A program made the translations under genes and the position numbers. A stretch of 64,000 nucleotides of DNA from Galeruca laticollis (Eukaryota > Arthropoda > Insecta > Coleoptera > Chrysomelidae). Each line of letters starts with the position of its first letter. The stretch's first letter is position 1. The stretch covers positions 305,559,484 through 305,623,483 of the forward strand of contig OY998175.1 of assembly GCA_963921935.1 (NCBI GenBank), in the 5' to 3' direction. The notes beneath the pieces are model-generated. The model was not told where the DNA came from. It saw only the letters and a program-made list of their open reading frames with translations, and did not search any database. Shown here piece by piece: positions 53,625 to 63,386 of this stretch.

Positions 53625-55543
53625 CAGGGTGTTCATTTCAGGACTTCCCACCCTAATTTTCTCGAAATGTGTGTATTTTAAAAAAAATCCTGGGACATGT
53701 CAACAAATATATCGAAGGGGACAACTTTTTATCATAAAGGCAACGCGCCCCCTTTCACCCCCCGCCAGAGGGAGTTGCCAACTTCAAAATCTTAAATAGG
53801 AAGGGGTATAGAGTTATACCTCATTTTAAAGGTCTTTTTAATCTCTACACGTCGGTTTTTGTTTTTTTCAAATTGATCGATTCGTTGTCGAGATATTTAG
53901 GAAAATCTATTTGCTGCTTCGTACCATTAAAATAAAAACTGCAACTGTCTATTCTCATTCCTTCTATCAAAACTAAATTACAATATTGTACACAGATTTT
54001 CAATTTAATAATTGCTCAAAATGGTGCCCATTGTTGGCCAAACAATGGTATAACCGCTGTTCAAATTCGTGACGCACATTTTCAAACACTTCTGTTCAAA
54101 TTGCTCGACATTCTGCAGTAATCCTTTGTCAAAGGTCTTCTATATTTCGTGGCGGGGGTGTGTAAACAACTGATTTTAAATGTCCCCATAGAAAAAAATC
54201 ACATGGTGCTAGATCTGGGGACCTAGCTGGCCACTCTATAGGTCCTCTTCGCCGTATCCATTTACCGGGAAATACATTGTTTAACCATTGACGGACCGGA
54301 AGCACATAATGGGGGGGAGCTCCATCTTGCTGGAAATATAACTCATTTTCGTCAAGAAAATTGTTGCCATCTCTATCCAGTTGATTTTCAATTGCTTCGG
54401 TAATTAACGGATTGATCGTATTTTCTACAATATTCAAGTACATCTCACCATTTAGATTTCCATTTATAAACAATGGACCAATTACTTGATTTCCTAGTAT
54501 ACCGGCCCATACATTAATTTTTTGGGGATGCTGGGTACGCCCTTCGACAAATACATGGTCATTTTCATTGCTCCAATATCTGCAATTATGTTTGTTGACA
54601 AAACCATTTAAATAAAAAGTACACTCATCAGTGAAGCAGATATTTTTTAAAAATTCGTTATTGTTAGTAATAATTGTAGTCATTTGTTCACAAAACTCAA
54701 TTCTTCTGTCAAAATCGTCTTCACTTAACTCTTGACATACTTTCATTTTATAGGGATGGAATTTATTAATTTTTGTAATTTTGTGGACAGAGCCTAAGGA
54801 AATTCCAGTTGCAGCAGAAATGGTACGTAACGAAGTATTAGGATTCATACCAAAATAACCTATCACTTCAATTTGAGTGGCTTCATTCAAAACTCTTGGC
54901 TGATCATGTTTTAAATTTGCAACAGATCCTGTTTGAGTAAAATTGGCGATTAGATTTAGGACATACCTATGAGAGGTGTTCTTATCTGGGTGCCTTTCGT
55001 TAAATATTGGAGCAGTTCGTCGAGCACATCGGTTTTCGGCGCCGTAAATTAACACTACTTCAACTTTTTCAGCTAAAGTGTAAGCCATTTTTGATAAATT
55101 GCTTTTTCACACAACTGGTAAGTATGGTAAACAATTAAATAGGTATCATGTCTTTTATTTTCTCTTTCAAAAACATTTTTTTGCATTTTTTCATACAAAA
55201 AAGTTGAAAGGAATAACAAAACAAACAATTGCAGTTTTTATTTTAATGGTACGAAGCAGTAAACAAATTTTCCTAAATATTTCGACAACTAATCGATCAA
55301 TTAAAAAAAAACATTAGCCGACGTGTAGAGATTAAAAGACCTTTAAAATGAGGTATAACTCGATACCCCTTCCCATTTAAGATTTTGAAGTTGGCAACTC
55401 CCCCTGGCGGGGGGTGAAAGGGGGCGCGTTGCCTTTATGATAAAAAGTTGTCCCCTTCGATATATTTGTTGACGTGTCCCAGGATTTTTTTAAACACACA
55501 CATCGAGAAAATTAGGGTGGGAAGTCCTGAATTGAACACCCTG
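53625..55543 (-). mobile_element. DD41D mariner-type transposon, nearly intact
   Basis: 1,919 bp between TA duplications at 53623-53624 and 55544-55545. Long inverted repeats of about 330 bp (53625-53955 and 55215-55543) begin CAGGGTGTTCA and contain GGACTTCCCACCCTAATTTT and a GC-rich CCCCTTTCACCCCCCGCCAG block. The transposase is on the minus strand. Confidence 0.9.
54000..55088 (-). pseudogene. DD41D mariner transposase with two stops
   Basis: 362 codons in one frame. N-terminal helix-turn-helix regions: YTLAEKVEVVLIYGAENRCA and NTSLRTISAATGISLGSVHK. The catalytic domain has NICFTDECTFYLNGFVNKHN (first Asp), YWSNENDHVFVEGRTQHPQK, NVWAGILGNQVIGPLFINGN, ELYFQQDGAPPHYVLPVRQW (second Asp) and WPARSPDLAPCDFFLWGHLK (third Asp). 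Counting gives 41 residues between the second and third Asp. Two TGA codons, near 54127 and near 54090, interrupt the last 40 codons. After them FENVRHEFEQRLYHCLANNG and HHFEQLLN follow in the same frame to the final stop at 54000-54002. The start 55088 follows directly after the terminal repeat region. Confidence 0.9.
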
Positions 55544-55545
55544 TA

Positions 55546-56050
55546 TAGCTTATATTATACCAGTTGCAAAATGTTAATTTTGTTTAATATAAGCATCTTA
55601 TCCAATGATTTGGTGAAAACATTAAGTGCTAATTTTATACATTATAATAACTGAAGATATACATGGGTTAGATTAATATGAGACTGTAGATATTTTGTCA
55701 ACAAAAATAGTTATTTATGTAACAAGTGTGTAAAGTAGCCTTTTTTCGACGAATGTATATACTGTCGCAATGAGCCGCAGGCGAATGCGACAATCACATG
55801 AGTCGAAAAAAGGCATTCACACACTATTTTTTCTACTGCCGAAAACTTTATCAAAATACAGAAGTTTAATAGTAATTTTCTTTGCGCACTAAAGTAGGTT
55901 TACTTCTTCTTTAGAAGAAACTATAACGCTTTTATTGATTCTTAATAAAATATATTATATATTGATTAATATTTTGAACATTTTAAACAAAATTACAACA
56001 AATTATCAAAATAATAGTTGAATTCAATTATTAACAATATTAATATTAAA
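55546..56050. other. AT-rich stretch with a hairpin repeat
   Basis: Between the mariner and the recombinase fragment. Apart from the hairpin at 55727-55838, nothing is recognised. Confidence 0.5.
55727..55838. repeat. hairpin MITE-like repeat, copy 2
   Basis: Arms around AGTGTGTAAAGTAGCCTTTT and AAAAAAGGCATTCACACACT, with an inner pair ATACTGTCGCA / TGCGACAATCAC. Outline like the hairpins at 36.6 and 58.6 kb (GTGCGxAAAGT..CTTTT arms). Confidence 0.75.
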
Positions 56051-56056
56051 GGTGCA

Positions 56057-56255
56057 ATTTGTGCACTCGGACATTTTCGGAATATTTTGTTATTTTATTT
56101 TTCCTACACCATTCTTTAAAGAAATTGTATTTTGTTTCGTGAATATTCACAGATTTTTGGGGCAATAAATCATTAGAAGCATCCTGTGCTACGTGTAATA
56201 TGTTTGATGGTGTATTTTCAAAATCATCTCCTGAGAGATCATCAGAGGAATCCAT
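56057..56255 (-). pseudogene. tyrosine recombinase (Crypton-like) N-terminal fragment
   Basis: Minus strand, starting MDSSDDLSGDDFENTPSNIL, then DLLPQKS, YNFFKEWCRKNKITKYSENV, and the match ends. It corresponds to the first 60 codons of the recombinase at 27.3 kb (MEGFDNNSDSEVEF, NLLPKKSREKYEYAYKKFREW, KISTYSENV): an acidic start, a LLPxKS block, a Y..FKEW helix and a YSENV end. The two are diverged, so they are related copies, not a recent duplicate. After YSENV the frame runs into unrelated codons and stops. Confidence 0.65.
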
Positions 56256-56581
56256 CTTTATAATTATACGTACCTAACTATTCCGTTTTCTAAAAAAAGA
56301 ATCTAGAATAACATCATAGTTTCTTAAAAATGTTCAATACTTAAATATAAATACTTTTGCTTACCGTAGGTATAGTCGGAAGATCTCAATTTCAAATTTA
56401 AATGTCAGATTCAATGCACAAAGTAATGTCAGTCACTCACAGCCAACTTATAGGTACCTACCTATTCTATTATTTTCTAGTACTTAATAATTATTACGTA
56501 TGTACTTTACTGAATTCTATATGTTTCAATCTCTGATTTAAAGAAAACTTAGATTTAATATCCGTTTATTATACCTACCTA

Positions 56582-58306
56582 TCTATATATATAAAAGAAA
56601 GTCGTGTTAGTTACTCCACTTATAACTCAAGAACGGCTGAACCGATTTAGCTGAAAATTGGCAGGGAGGTAGTTTAGAGCCAGAAGAAGGACATAGGATA
56701 CTTTTTATCCCGTTCGACAGCATTCCCATAGGATACTTCCTATCCCGTTCGACAGCATTCCCGTGTGACTTGACATGAAACGTCAGTCACTATAAAACGT
56801 GGTATAACAAAAAAGAATCAGACTTGGAATAACAAAACGCAAATGACAGCTATGTAATTAACGTATAATGACGTATGGATTACAATTTGATATTTGTAAT
56901 AATAAAACTATTTCTATTAAATAAATAATTAACAATTATAATGTAATGATAGTGCCATTGCCTATTCGTATAAACAGTGAAGTGAATTATAAAACTCGGT
57001 ATGGTTGAAAATTTGAGTTTTTAGGTGAAGTGAAGTTTAATTAATAATGCCGCGACCAAGACGATCGAATCTTTCCCGACAAAGCCGTGATGCAAGAAGA
57101 ATACGAAATACTGCAAATGAAAGGAGTGAAGAAGAACAAGAAATTGCACGTGAACAGCGCCGCGATAGTATGGCTCGACTTCGTGCTTCTCAATCACGAG
57201 AGCAAATTGAAGCAGCCCGTGAAACAGCTCGGTTGGCAATGCAGAATCGTCGAGCGAACAACAGAGGTCAACAAATAGATAATTTGCGACGCAGAACAAG
57301 ATATTTATCAAGTGCTGATTTGGATCGAGCAACGTTTCAATACGATTGCAGCAATGATTACAGCTTGCATCCTAGCGTTTGCATTGGGCAAATGGACGTA
57401 GTTTGCGAGTATTGTGGTGCATTAAAGTTTTCCGGAGAAACGCCTGGATTATGCTGCCTTAATGGTAAAGTGAAAAGTCAAGTACCTGTCGATGAATCGA
57501 GCGGATTAATATCATTTCCAAATAATTTCTGTAATTTTGTCTCATCAAAAGACGAACTTATCAACAATGTATTTCCAGAAATTATTTCTAACTACAAAAA
57601 TAATGAATGGTTGAGTGAGCGAGCAATTTTAGCGGCTAAGAATAAATATGTAGATGACCTAAACTACATAATTCAAAATAAGATCATTGGAACAATGCAT
57701 TCATTCAAATCTATTGACTGCGTCACAAATGAAGATGAAGCCACCAACTATCTAATTGAATTTTTAAACTCTTTGGACGTGCCTGGCTTGCCACCGCACA
57801 ATTTACGCCTAAAGGTTGGCTCCATTGGTGGTTAGAAAATTGATGAACAATGTAATTTACGCTACGATAATGATAGGAAAATTCAAAGGTGAGGAAGTTC
57901 TCATTCCGAGGATACCGATGATCCCAACCGATATGCCGTTTGAATTTAAAAGACTTCAATTTCCGATACGTCTTGCATTTGCCATGACCATCAACAAATC
58001 ATAAGGCCAATCCTTAAAAGTTTGTGGTTTAAATCTAGAACATTCATGTTTTTCCCATGGTCAATTATACGTGGCATGTTCACGGGTCGGAAGACCATCT
58101 GCGTTGTTTGTTTTTGCGCCTGATAATAAAACAAAAAATGTCGTGTATCACAAGGTACTCAAATGAAGAGCAACCTATGTACTAAAATACAGAAATAATT
58201 ATGAATGATTAATGTATGTAATTAATTTTTTTTGTATTTTTTCCAATTAAAAAAAAGTGCTTATTTGTTGCCATTAAGGCGGAACAAAGTTCGTCGAGTC
58301 AGCTAG
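56582..58306 (+). mobile_element. Helitron, internally deleted
   Basis: Starts TCTATATATATAAAAGAAAG and GTCGTGTTAGTTAC, a 5' end found in many insect Helitrons, and ends ...GTCAGCTAG, giving a CTAG 3' end, preceded by the stem-loop bases GGCGGAACAAAGTTCGTC. The flanks are A and T, as Helitrons insert between A and T without duplication. Inside is a shortened Rep/helicase gene. A 35-bp direct repeat (CCCGTTCGACAGCATTCCC twice) lies at 56709-56765. Confidence 0.85.
57047..58166 (+). pseudogene. Helitron Rep-helicase gene with two large deletions
   Basis: The start is MPRPRRSNLSRQSRDARRIR with Arg-rich repeats (RRDSMARLRASQSREQIEAA). VCEYCGALKFSGETPGLCCL, the N-terminal zinc motif of insect Helitron proteins, follows. 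At about 57505 the frame jumps from LNGKVK.. to helicase C-terminal sequence (DELINNVFPEI, AILAAKNKYVDDLNYIIQNK, LNSLDVPGLPPHNLRLKVGS), so the whole Rep nuclease (HUH) domain and helicase motifs I-IV are missing. A second small deletion near 57830 changes frame. The end, VVRKLMNN, AFAMTINKS and LYVACSRVGRP (helicase motif VI region), lies in other frames up to 58166. Not able to move itself. Confidence 0.85.
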
Positions 58307-58354
58307 TATTTTTATAAGACTAGATAAAACTACATTCAAATTGGAACATTTTCT

Positions 58355-58440
58355 TTACGCACTAGTGCGTAAAGTAAAGTTTTACGCACTCGAAAGTGTG
58401 TCTAAAGTACGTACTTTACTATATAGTAAGATTGTTATAA
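58355..58440. repeat. palindrome CTTTACGCACTAGTGCGTAAAG and flanks
   Basis: A perfect 22-bp palindrome at about 58360, with related inverted motifs just right of it (TTTTACGCACTCGAAAGTGTG, TAAAGTACGTACTTTA). It lies just outside the Helitron 3' end and resembles arms of the hairpin family. Confidence 0.8.
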
Positions 58441-58487
58441 TTTTCAGGACGGATTGTTGCAGTCTTGCACCGTACCACACCAGCGTC

Positions 58488-59085
58488 CGCAATAATTTTG
58501 CACTTGGCAAAATCTGAATTATTAGACATGTTATTATAAATCACTCTGTTCGCGTTTTTCTGATACGTTATTTAAGTTAGAAACCAGTGAAAGTTAACTT
58601 GTAATATTTGTGGTTTAATAATAGTAATTTATGCAACAAGTACGTAAAGTGGTACTTTTTTTCACGAATGTAAAAAGTGACACTCATGAGTAAAAGAAAG
58701 ACACTTTATGCACATGTTGCATACATTATTTTTTCTACAGCCCTATACAAAAAAATAAAATTCAAATAGATATTTGAGATATTTTAATTAAGCTCCTTCG
58801 GTAAATTACAATAATACGTATTCCGAGTTTCATGACAGTTCACCCTCGATGCCCAGCCAAGTTTCATTGTGTTAGCTTATGGAAAGCGTGAAATAAAGTT
58901 AACGTTATGGCATTTTTTTTAACGCTTTTTTACGTTTTTTCACTCTAACCATAAACAACCACTTTGAGCGATAAAAACAGATGAAATACAAGGTACTTCA
59001 AAGATAGGGCGTAGAAAAATAGTTTTTACATTCTAATTGGTACATTTTGGTTATAAAATACTGGGAGAATTCCCAACAAAAGTTG
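58488..59085. repeat. dispersed repeat, copy 2, interrupted
   Basis: The left part (58488-58625) and right part (59045-59085) match 47888-48105. Between them lie a hairpin (58625-58742) and about 300 bp of unassigned sequence. Confidence 0.65.
58625..58742. repeat. hairpin MITE-like repeat, copy 3
   Basis: Arms ATGCAACAAGTACGTAAAGT and ACTTTATGCACATGTTGCAT, inverted, with a loop rich in ACTCATGAGT. Closest to the copy at 36.6 kb. Confidence 0.85.
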
Positions 59086-59369
59086 ATCTTCACTATTTAT
59101 GTCGTAGGATCCACATTTCACGAGATATTTGGTAAAACGTGTTTTACTTTCGGTGAAGACCCTTTGAATATTTTCCAACAACAAAATTAGTACAATAGAA
59201 AATTGCGTTATGAGCTTCACTTTTTTCGGATATTGGACTATGAGATGTGTTGCTAATACAATTTTAGATGCTGTAGAATCTACTACATATTTTTGAGATG
59301 AAATTTTCTTCAGGTTCAAGTAAAAAGAAAAGGACGATAAGGTTTTTGGTAGTTTCAGTCAGCTGGAAA

Positions 59370-59715
59370 ATGGTGAAGGGAGTTCTACTGTTTGTTATTG
59401 TTTGCCTTATACCAACAGCCTTCAGCCTTGTTCAAGAGGATGTAAGTTCATTTAAATTAATTCACCTCAAATTCTCAATTTTCTATAGATCAAATCAAAC
59501 AGTCAAAGATATCATGATATTCCTAAATATATCAAATTCGTTATAATCTTCTTGTTTCGTATACATTTTTAGTTTTATTTTTCCAGCAATATGCTCCTAT
59601 CTTGCTTGCCATATACAAAGATTTTTTACAAAGATGTAAAATGTACACTGGCGTTACAGAAGATCTGATTAAGCAAGCTCGGGAAGGAAACTTTCCAGAA
59701 GACGACTCCATCAAG
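59370..59715 (+). CDS. odorant-binding protein gene B (exons 1 and 2 only)
   Basis: Exon 1 (59370-59441) encodes 24 codons: MVKGVLLFVIVCLIPTAFS, a signal peptide, then LVQED and a GTAAGT donor. After a 145-bp intron ending TTTTTCCAG, exon 2 (59587-59715; donor GTAATT) encodes 43 codons including KDFLQRCKMYTGVTEDLIKQ and GNFPEDDSIK, with the first conserved cysteine of the PBP/GOBP family. Exon lengths and phases equal those of gene A at 9.3-11.0 kb; introns differ greatly (145 bp against 1.5 kb). The start at 59370 is preferred over an upstream in-frame Met at 59298, because the longer form puts basic residues before the hydrophobic core. No exon with the following cysteines is found up to 64000. 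Confidence 0.82.
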
Positions 59716-60051
59716 GTAATTTAAATTTCTCTTCACAGAAATCCCATTTTCATATCGGAGTAAATTGGTTGTCAATATTTTCAGTAAGTCTAATATATTT
59801 TCATTTATCAATAACTCCAACTTTATTAGACTCCATCCAAAAATATCTGCTGTCCAGTATCTGGTGAGATAATATAAACTGTTCGATATGGTGTCATTTT
59901 TTAGTAAACTGTTCCACCTAGCTGTAAGTAATTAGAGTTAAAACTATCTCAAATTTTTATTCAAAAGCTTATAAATCTCTAAATACTATTTGGATGAATA
60001 TTTGTTCATGCACGTAACATAATCCCTACGATGCTATTTTATCTCTGAATA
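59716..60051 (+). other. intron 2 of OBP gene B (start)
   Basis: AT-rich, no further exon seen. It runs into the foldback element, so intron 2 would be at least 4.3 kb. Confidence 0.5.
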
Positions 60052-61510
60052 CAGGGTGTTTCCTAAATACTCTGAAATATTGTAGTGTGCGCTTCGTCAC
60101 TCCGGAAAAAATCTACTTTAGTGGTACAACGCGGATTTTGATGTAAATTTGTTTTCTGGCTAATTCGAGGTCGCTGAACACGAAAATGAAAGAAAAAAAT
60201 GGGGCTCTCTTACCAAAATCGAGTTATGAATTTTTGAAGATGTGTTCAGATGAGTACTGCACTGGATTTATTGTCACATTATAACTGCTATAATGATCCG
60301 TAATAACTGCTCCACAATGTTAGTGAATTGTAAATTATTTTTTTAATTCCACAATTAAATCTTTTGACGTTTCCGTTTAATATGACTGACATATAAGTTT
60401 CGTCTGTTTCCTCTTAGCAGTAAGACTTTTACCTACTAGCATATACAGCCATCATTAGTTACATGAAAAAAAGTTGCTGAATATTTTCGATATGCACAGA
60501 TCATAGCACAGAAGATATAAACAAGATGTACATCATGAACATACACCGGCTCTTGTGCACCCTTTCCCTTCTTGAATAACCTGATGTGCGTTACAAAGTA
60601 TTAGATATCAAGTTATTCAAGGAGGGGAAGGGAATATAATCATTGGATTCACCCTTTCCCTTCTTGAATAACCTGATGTGCGTTACAGACTATTGCGCAC
60701 ATCAGGTTATTCTAGAAGGGAAATGGCGAATTCAATGATTATATTTCCCTCCCCTTCTAGAATAACTTATTGTGCGTTACAAAGTATTGGGGTATTAAGT
60801 TATTTAAGAAGGGGAAGGGAATATAATCATTGGATTCACCATTTTCCTTTTGTTTTAATTTTTGCCTATTTTCGTTAAGAATTATGATTCGTCCACACTT
60901 TTTTTGTGTTAAATGTCTCCAATTGAAGTAAACTTTCGATTCTACTATAGAAAATTGTTTAATTTCATGGGTCGTAAAGTGCACAAGAGCCGGTGTATGT
61001 TCATGATGTACATCTTGTTTATATCTTCTGTGCTATGAACTGTGCATATCGAAAATATTCAGAAATTTTTTTTCAAGTAACTAATGATGGCTGTATATGC
61101 TAGTAGGTAAAAGTCTTACTGCTAAGAGGAAACAGACGAAATTTATATGTCAGTTATATTAAACGGAAACGTCAAAAGATATAATAATTGTGGAATAAAA
61201 AAAATAATTTACAAGAGATTTATATCAATATCAGTGTTTTTTTTAATGTACATGAGAGAGTAATATCGTAAAAGGCAACTATAGTGTATCACTAACATTG
61301 TGGAGCAGTTATTACGGATCATTATATCAGTTATAATGTGACAATAAATCCAGTGCAGTACTCATCTGAACAAATCTTCAAAAATTCATAACTCGATTTT
61401 GGTAAGAGAGCACCATTTTTTTCTTTCATTTTCGTGTTCAGCGGCCTCGAATTAGCCAGAAAAAAATGTTTCATCAAAATCCGCGTTGTACCACTAAACT
61501 AGACTTTTAC
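60052..61510. mobile_element. foldback element with 450-bp arms
   Basis: The left arm (about 60108-60560) and right arm (about 60972-61507) are inverted copies: TTTAGTGGTACAACGCGGAT at the outer side and GTACATCATGAACATACACC at the inner side. The left end starts TACAGGGTGTTTCC, a mariner-like terminus; the right end lacks it. The loop (60561-60971) holds four alternating inverted copies of a CCTTCTTGAATAACCTGATG-type motif, so it is itself a cluster of hairpins. The right arm carries an 85-bp extra segment near 61210-61300. No protein is encoded. Confidence 0.85.
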
Positions 61511-63380
61511 CCAGCTTTGTATTATACGATTTTGAAGATTTTCTAGGTTCAATATCGGGGTTGTATTAATGAGAGATTTTAGATATCTCCACATACAAAA
61601 ATACAGAGGATTGTTTTCAAGTGACCTTGTAACGATCCAAAATTTCACGATAGCTTTTTATAACGATTTATTAAGTACTTACATGTAAATTAGTTGCAGT
61701 TAATTTTGAAGATCAGGTAATTCGTATTTTAAACTGAATAAATAGGTTACGTCTCGCTTATGTGCTACTGAATACATATCATTAATTGTCCTTAGTTTCA
61801 TAGATTTCCGTATACTTTTCAAAGGGCTTTCGTGAATTCAAAGTGGTGTATAATAAATAAGTTTTGTTTACTTCTAAGTTTGACGTTCGTAGGCATTGGA
61901 ACGACTGATTTGCAGAGACGCGTTTGGTTGTTGTATTCGAGTGCGGTGATAGTGTGTATTTTCGTTACCGGTTGCCTATGTCGTGCGATTGAGGGTGGAT
62001 TATAGACTTTTGGGGACTAAAAGAATTATCTTTGTCGACTTGACTGAGACTTATTTACCGGACTTGACTACAGATTATTATTTACTCAATTGTGGCGTAC
62101 CATATAATTGCTACGTACCATAGAATTGGTACTAGTGACAGATGTATGACAGACCTGATTTTTGACCTAGGTCTTGTCAACACTCTGGCGTTTTTTTTTA
62201 ATTTGGATTGTGAAAATTGGGTGATCCAGGAGAATCTGTGTGTTCATCGAACATCCCGTTTAGGGGATTAGATTTCCTGCGCACATTCTTCCTTGTGTAC
62301 TGGCATTTTATGGAGTTTGAGGTATTTTTGGAATGTGGTACTTTTAAACAAGGATACCCAGTGAATTGGGGATTATACTATATTTTCCTGCTCCAAGCTA
62401 CGAGATTGAGGATTCATATAGTGAATTTGCTGCGACTTTTCTTATTGTATGGAGCTGTATTGAAGATAGGATATATGGGACGTTTGCTGGTCATTTAGGC
62501 CGGTTGTTTTCAGTGGGAAGGTATGTACACATGTACAACAGTATTTCTTAAAAATGTAATGAAACTTTTTTAAAGAGCTTATTAAAATTTTACACATGGT
62601 AATTGATTTATTTTGTATTATTATAAGGGTTCTTTTGTGGGAGCTGTATTTTCCCTTGGGGAAGCTATGTTCGTTTGGGGAATGTTCGTCCTCCGATGGA
62701 AGATTTGCTGAATGTATGGTAGCTATAGGTATTCAAACTCATTCTTAGACTTTGGGCTTTCCAATGTGTTTAAACTGCCAATTTGGAGAAACAGTACTAA
62801 GATAAGTTAGATTTAATCGTTAGTAATTAGGTTGTATATATTTTTTTTACCTGCACATATAATATGTTTAAATGCCTACGGTATTTTGTCTGTGAGGGTG
62901 CAGAAATTACCTCTTATCGTTATTTTTTCACTTACTCATGTAACTATTCTCAAGAAATGGGAACCTGTAATAATAATACCTAGGTAAATTTGATTACAGC
63001 CTGTCAAATATTATTTTTTAAACTTTTCTGTAAAATTGATATATGGTTATGAAATTTACTAATGTTTATGATTGGTATTTTTATGGCTTATGATATTGTA
63101 GTCTAAATTTCGTACCAGGGGTAATAAACAAGTGCAAGTTCGAGGTTAGTCCTTTTATTTTATCTTTCTCTTGCTAGGTTAGAGATTGTGCGTACTTATA
63201 GGCCTGGCATAGAATGGAAATCTAGCTGGCGCCCTTTTTTTGTACATTTTTATAATATTGTGGATTCCCAGGAACATTTGACTCGTCTTCACTCGAGCGA
63301 AGCCGAAGGCCGTAAAGGTTGAAGACCTGGGACAACCAAGGATCCTCACCAACTGTTAATTATTTTTTTAAGAGTAAATT
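61511..63380 (+). other. unassigned stretch with possible spliced or LTR features
   Basis: 1.9 kb, less AT-rich at 61880-62520. A consensus donor (GGGAAGGTATGT at 62516) and an acceptor (TTATTATAAG at 62628) bracket a short intron-like segment. At 63122 there is AATAAA and at 63219 CTAGCTGGCGCCC, which could be an LTR end followed by a primer-binding site of TGGCGCC type. None of these is strong enough to name a gene. Frames of up to 93 codons at 62217-62551 look random. Confidence 0.3.
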
Positions 63381-63386
63381 GGTAGG

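Noticed and set aside
62217..62551. Overlapping frames of 93 and 61 codons as a membrane protein gene
   Set aside because: Hydrophobic, but in two overlapping frames with no start context and no family. Treated as part of an unassigned stretch.
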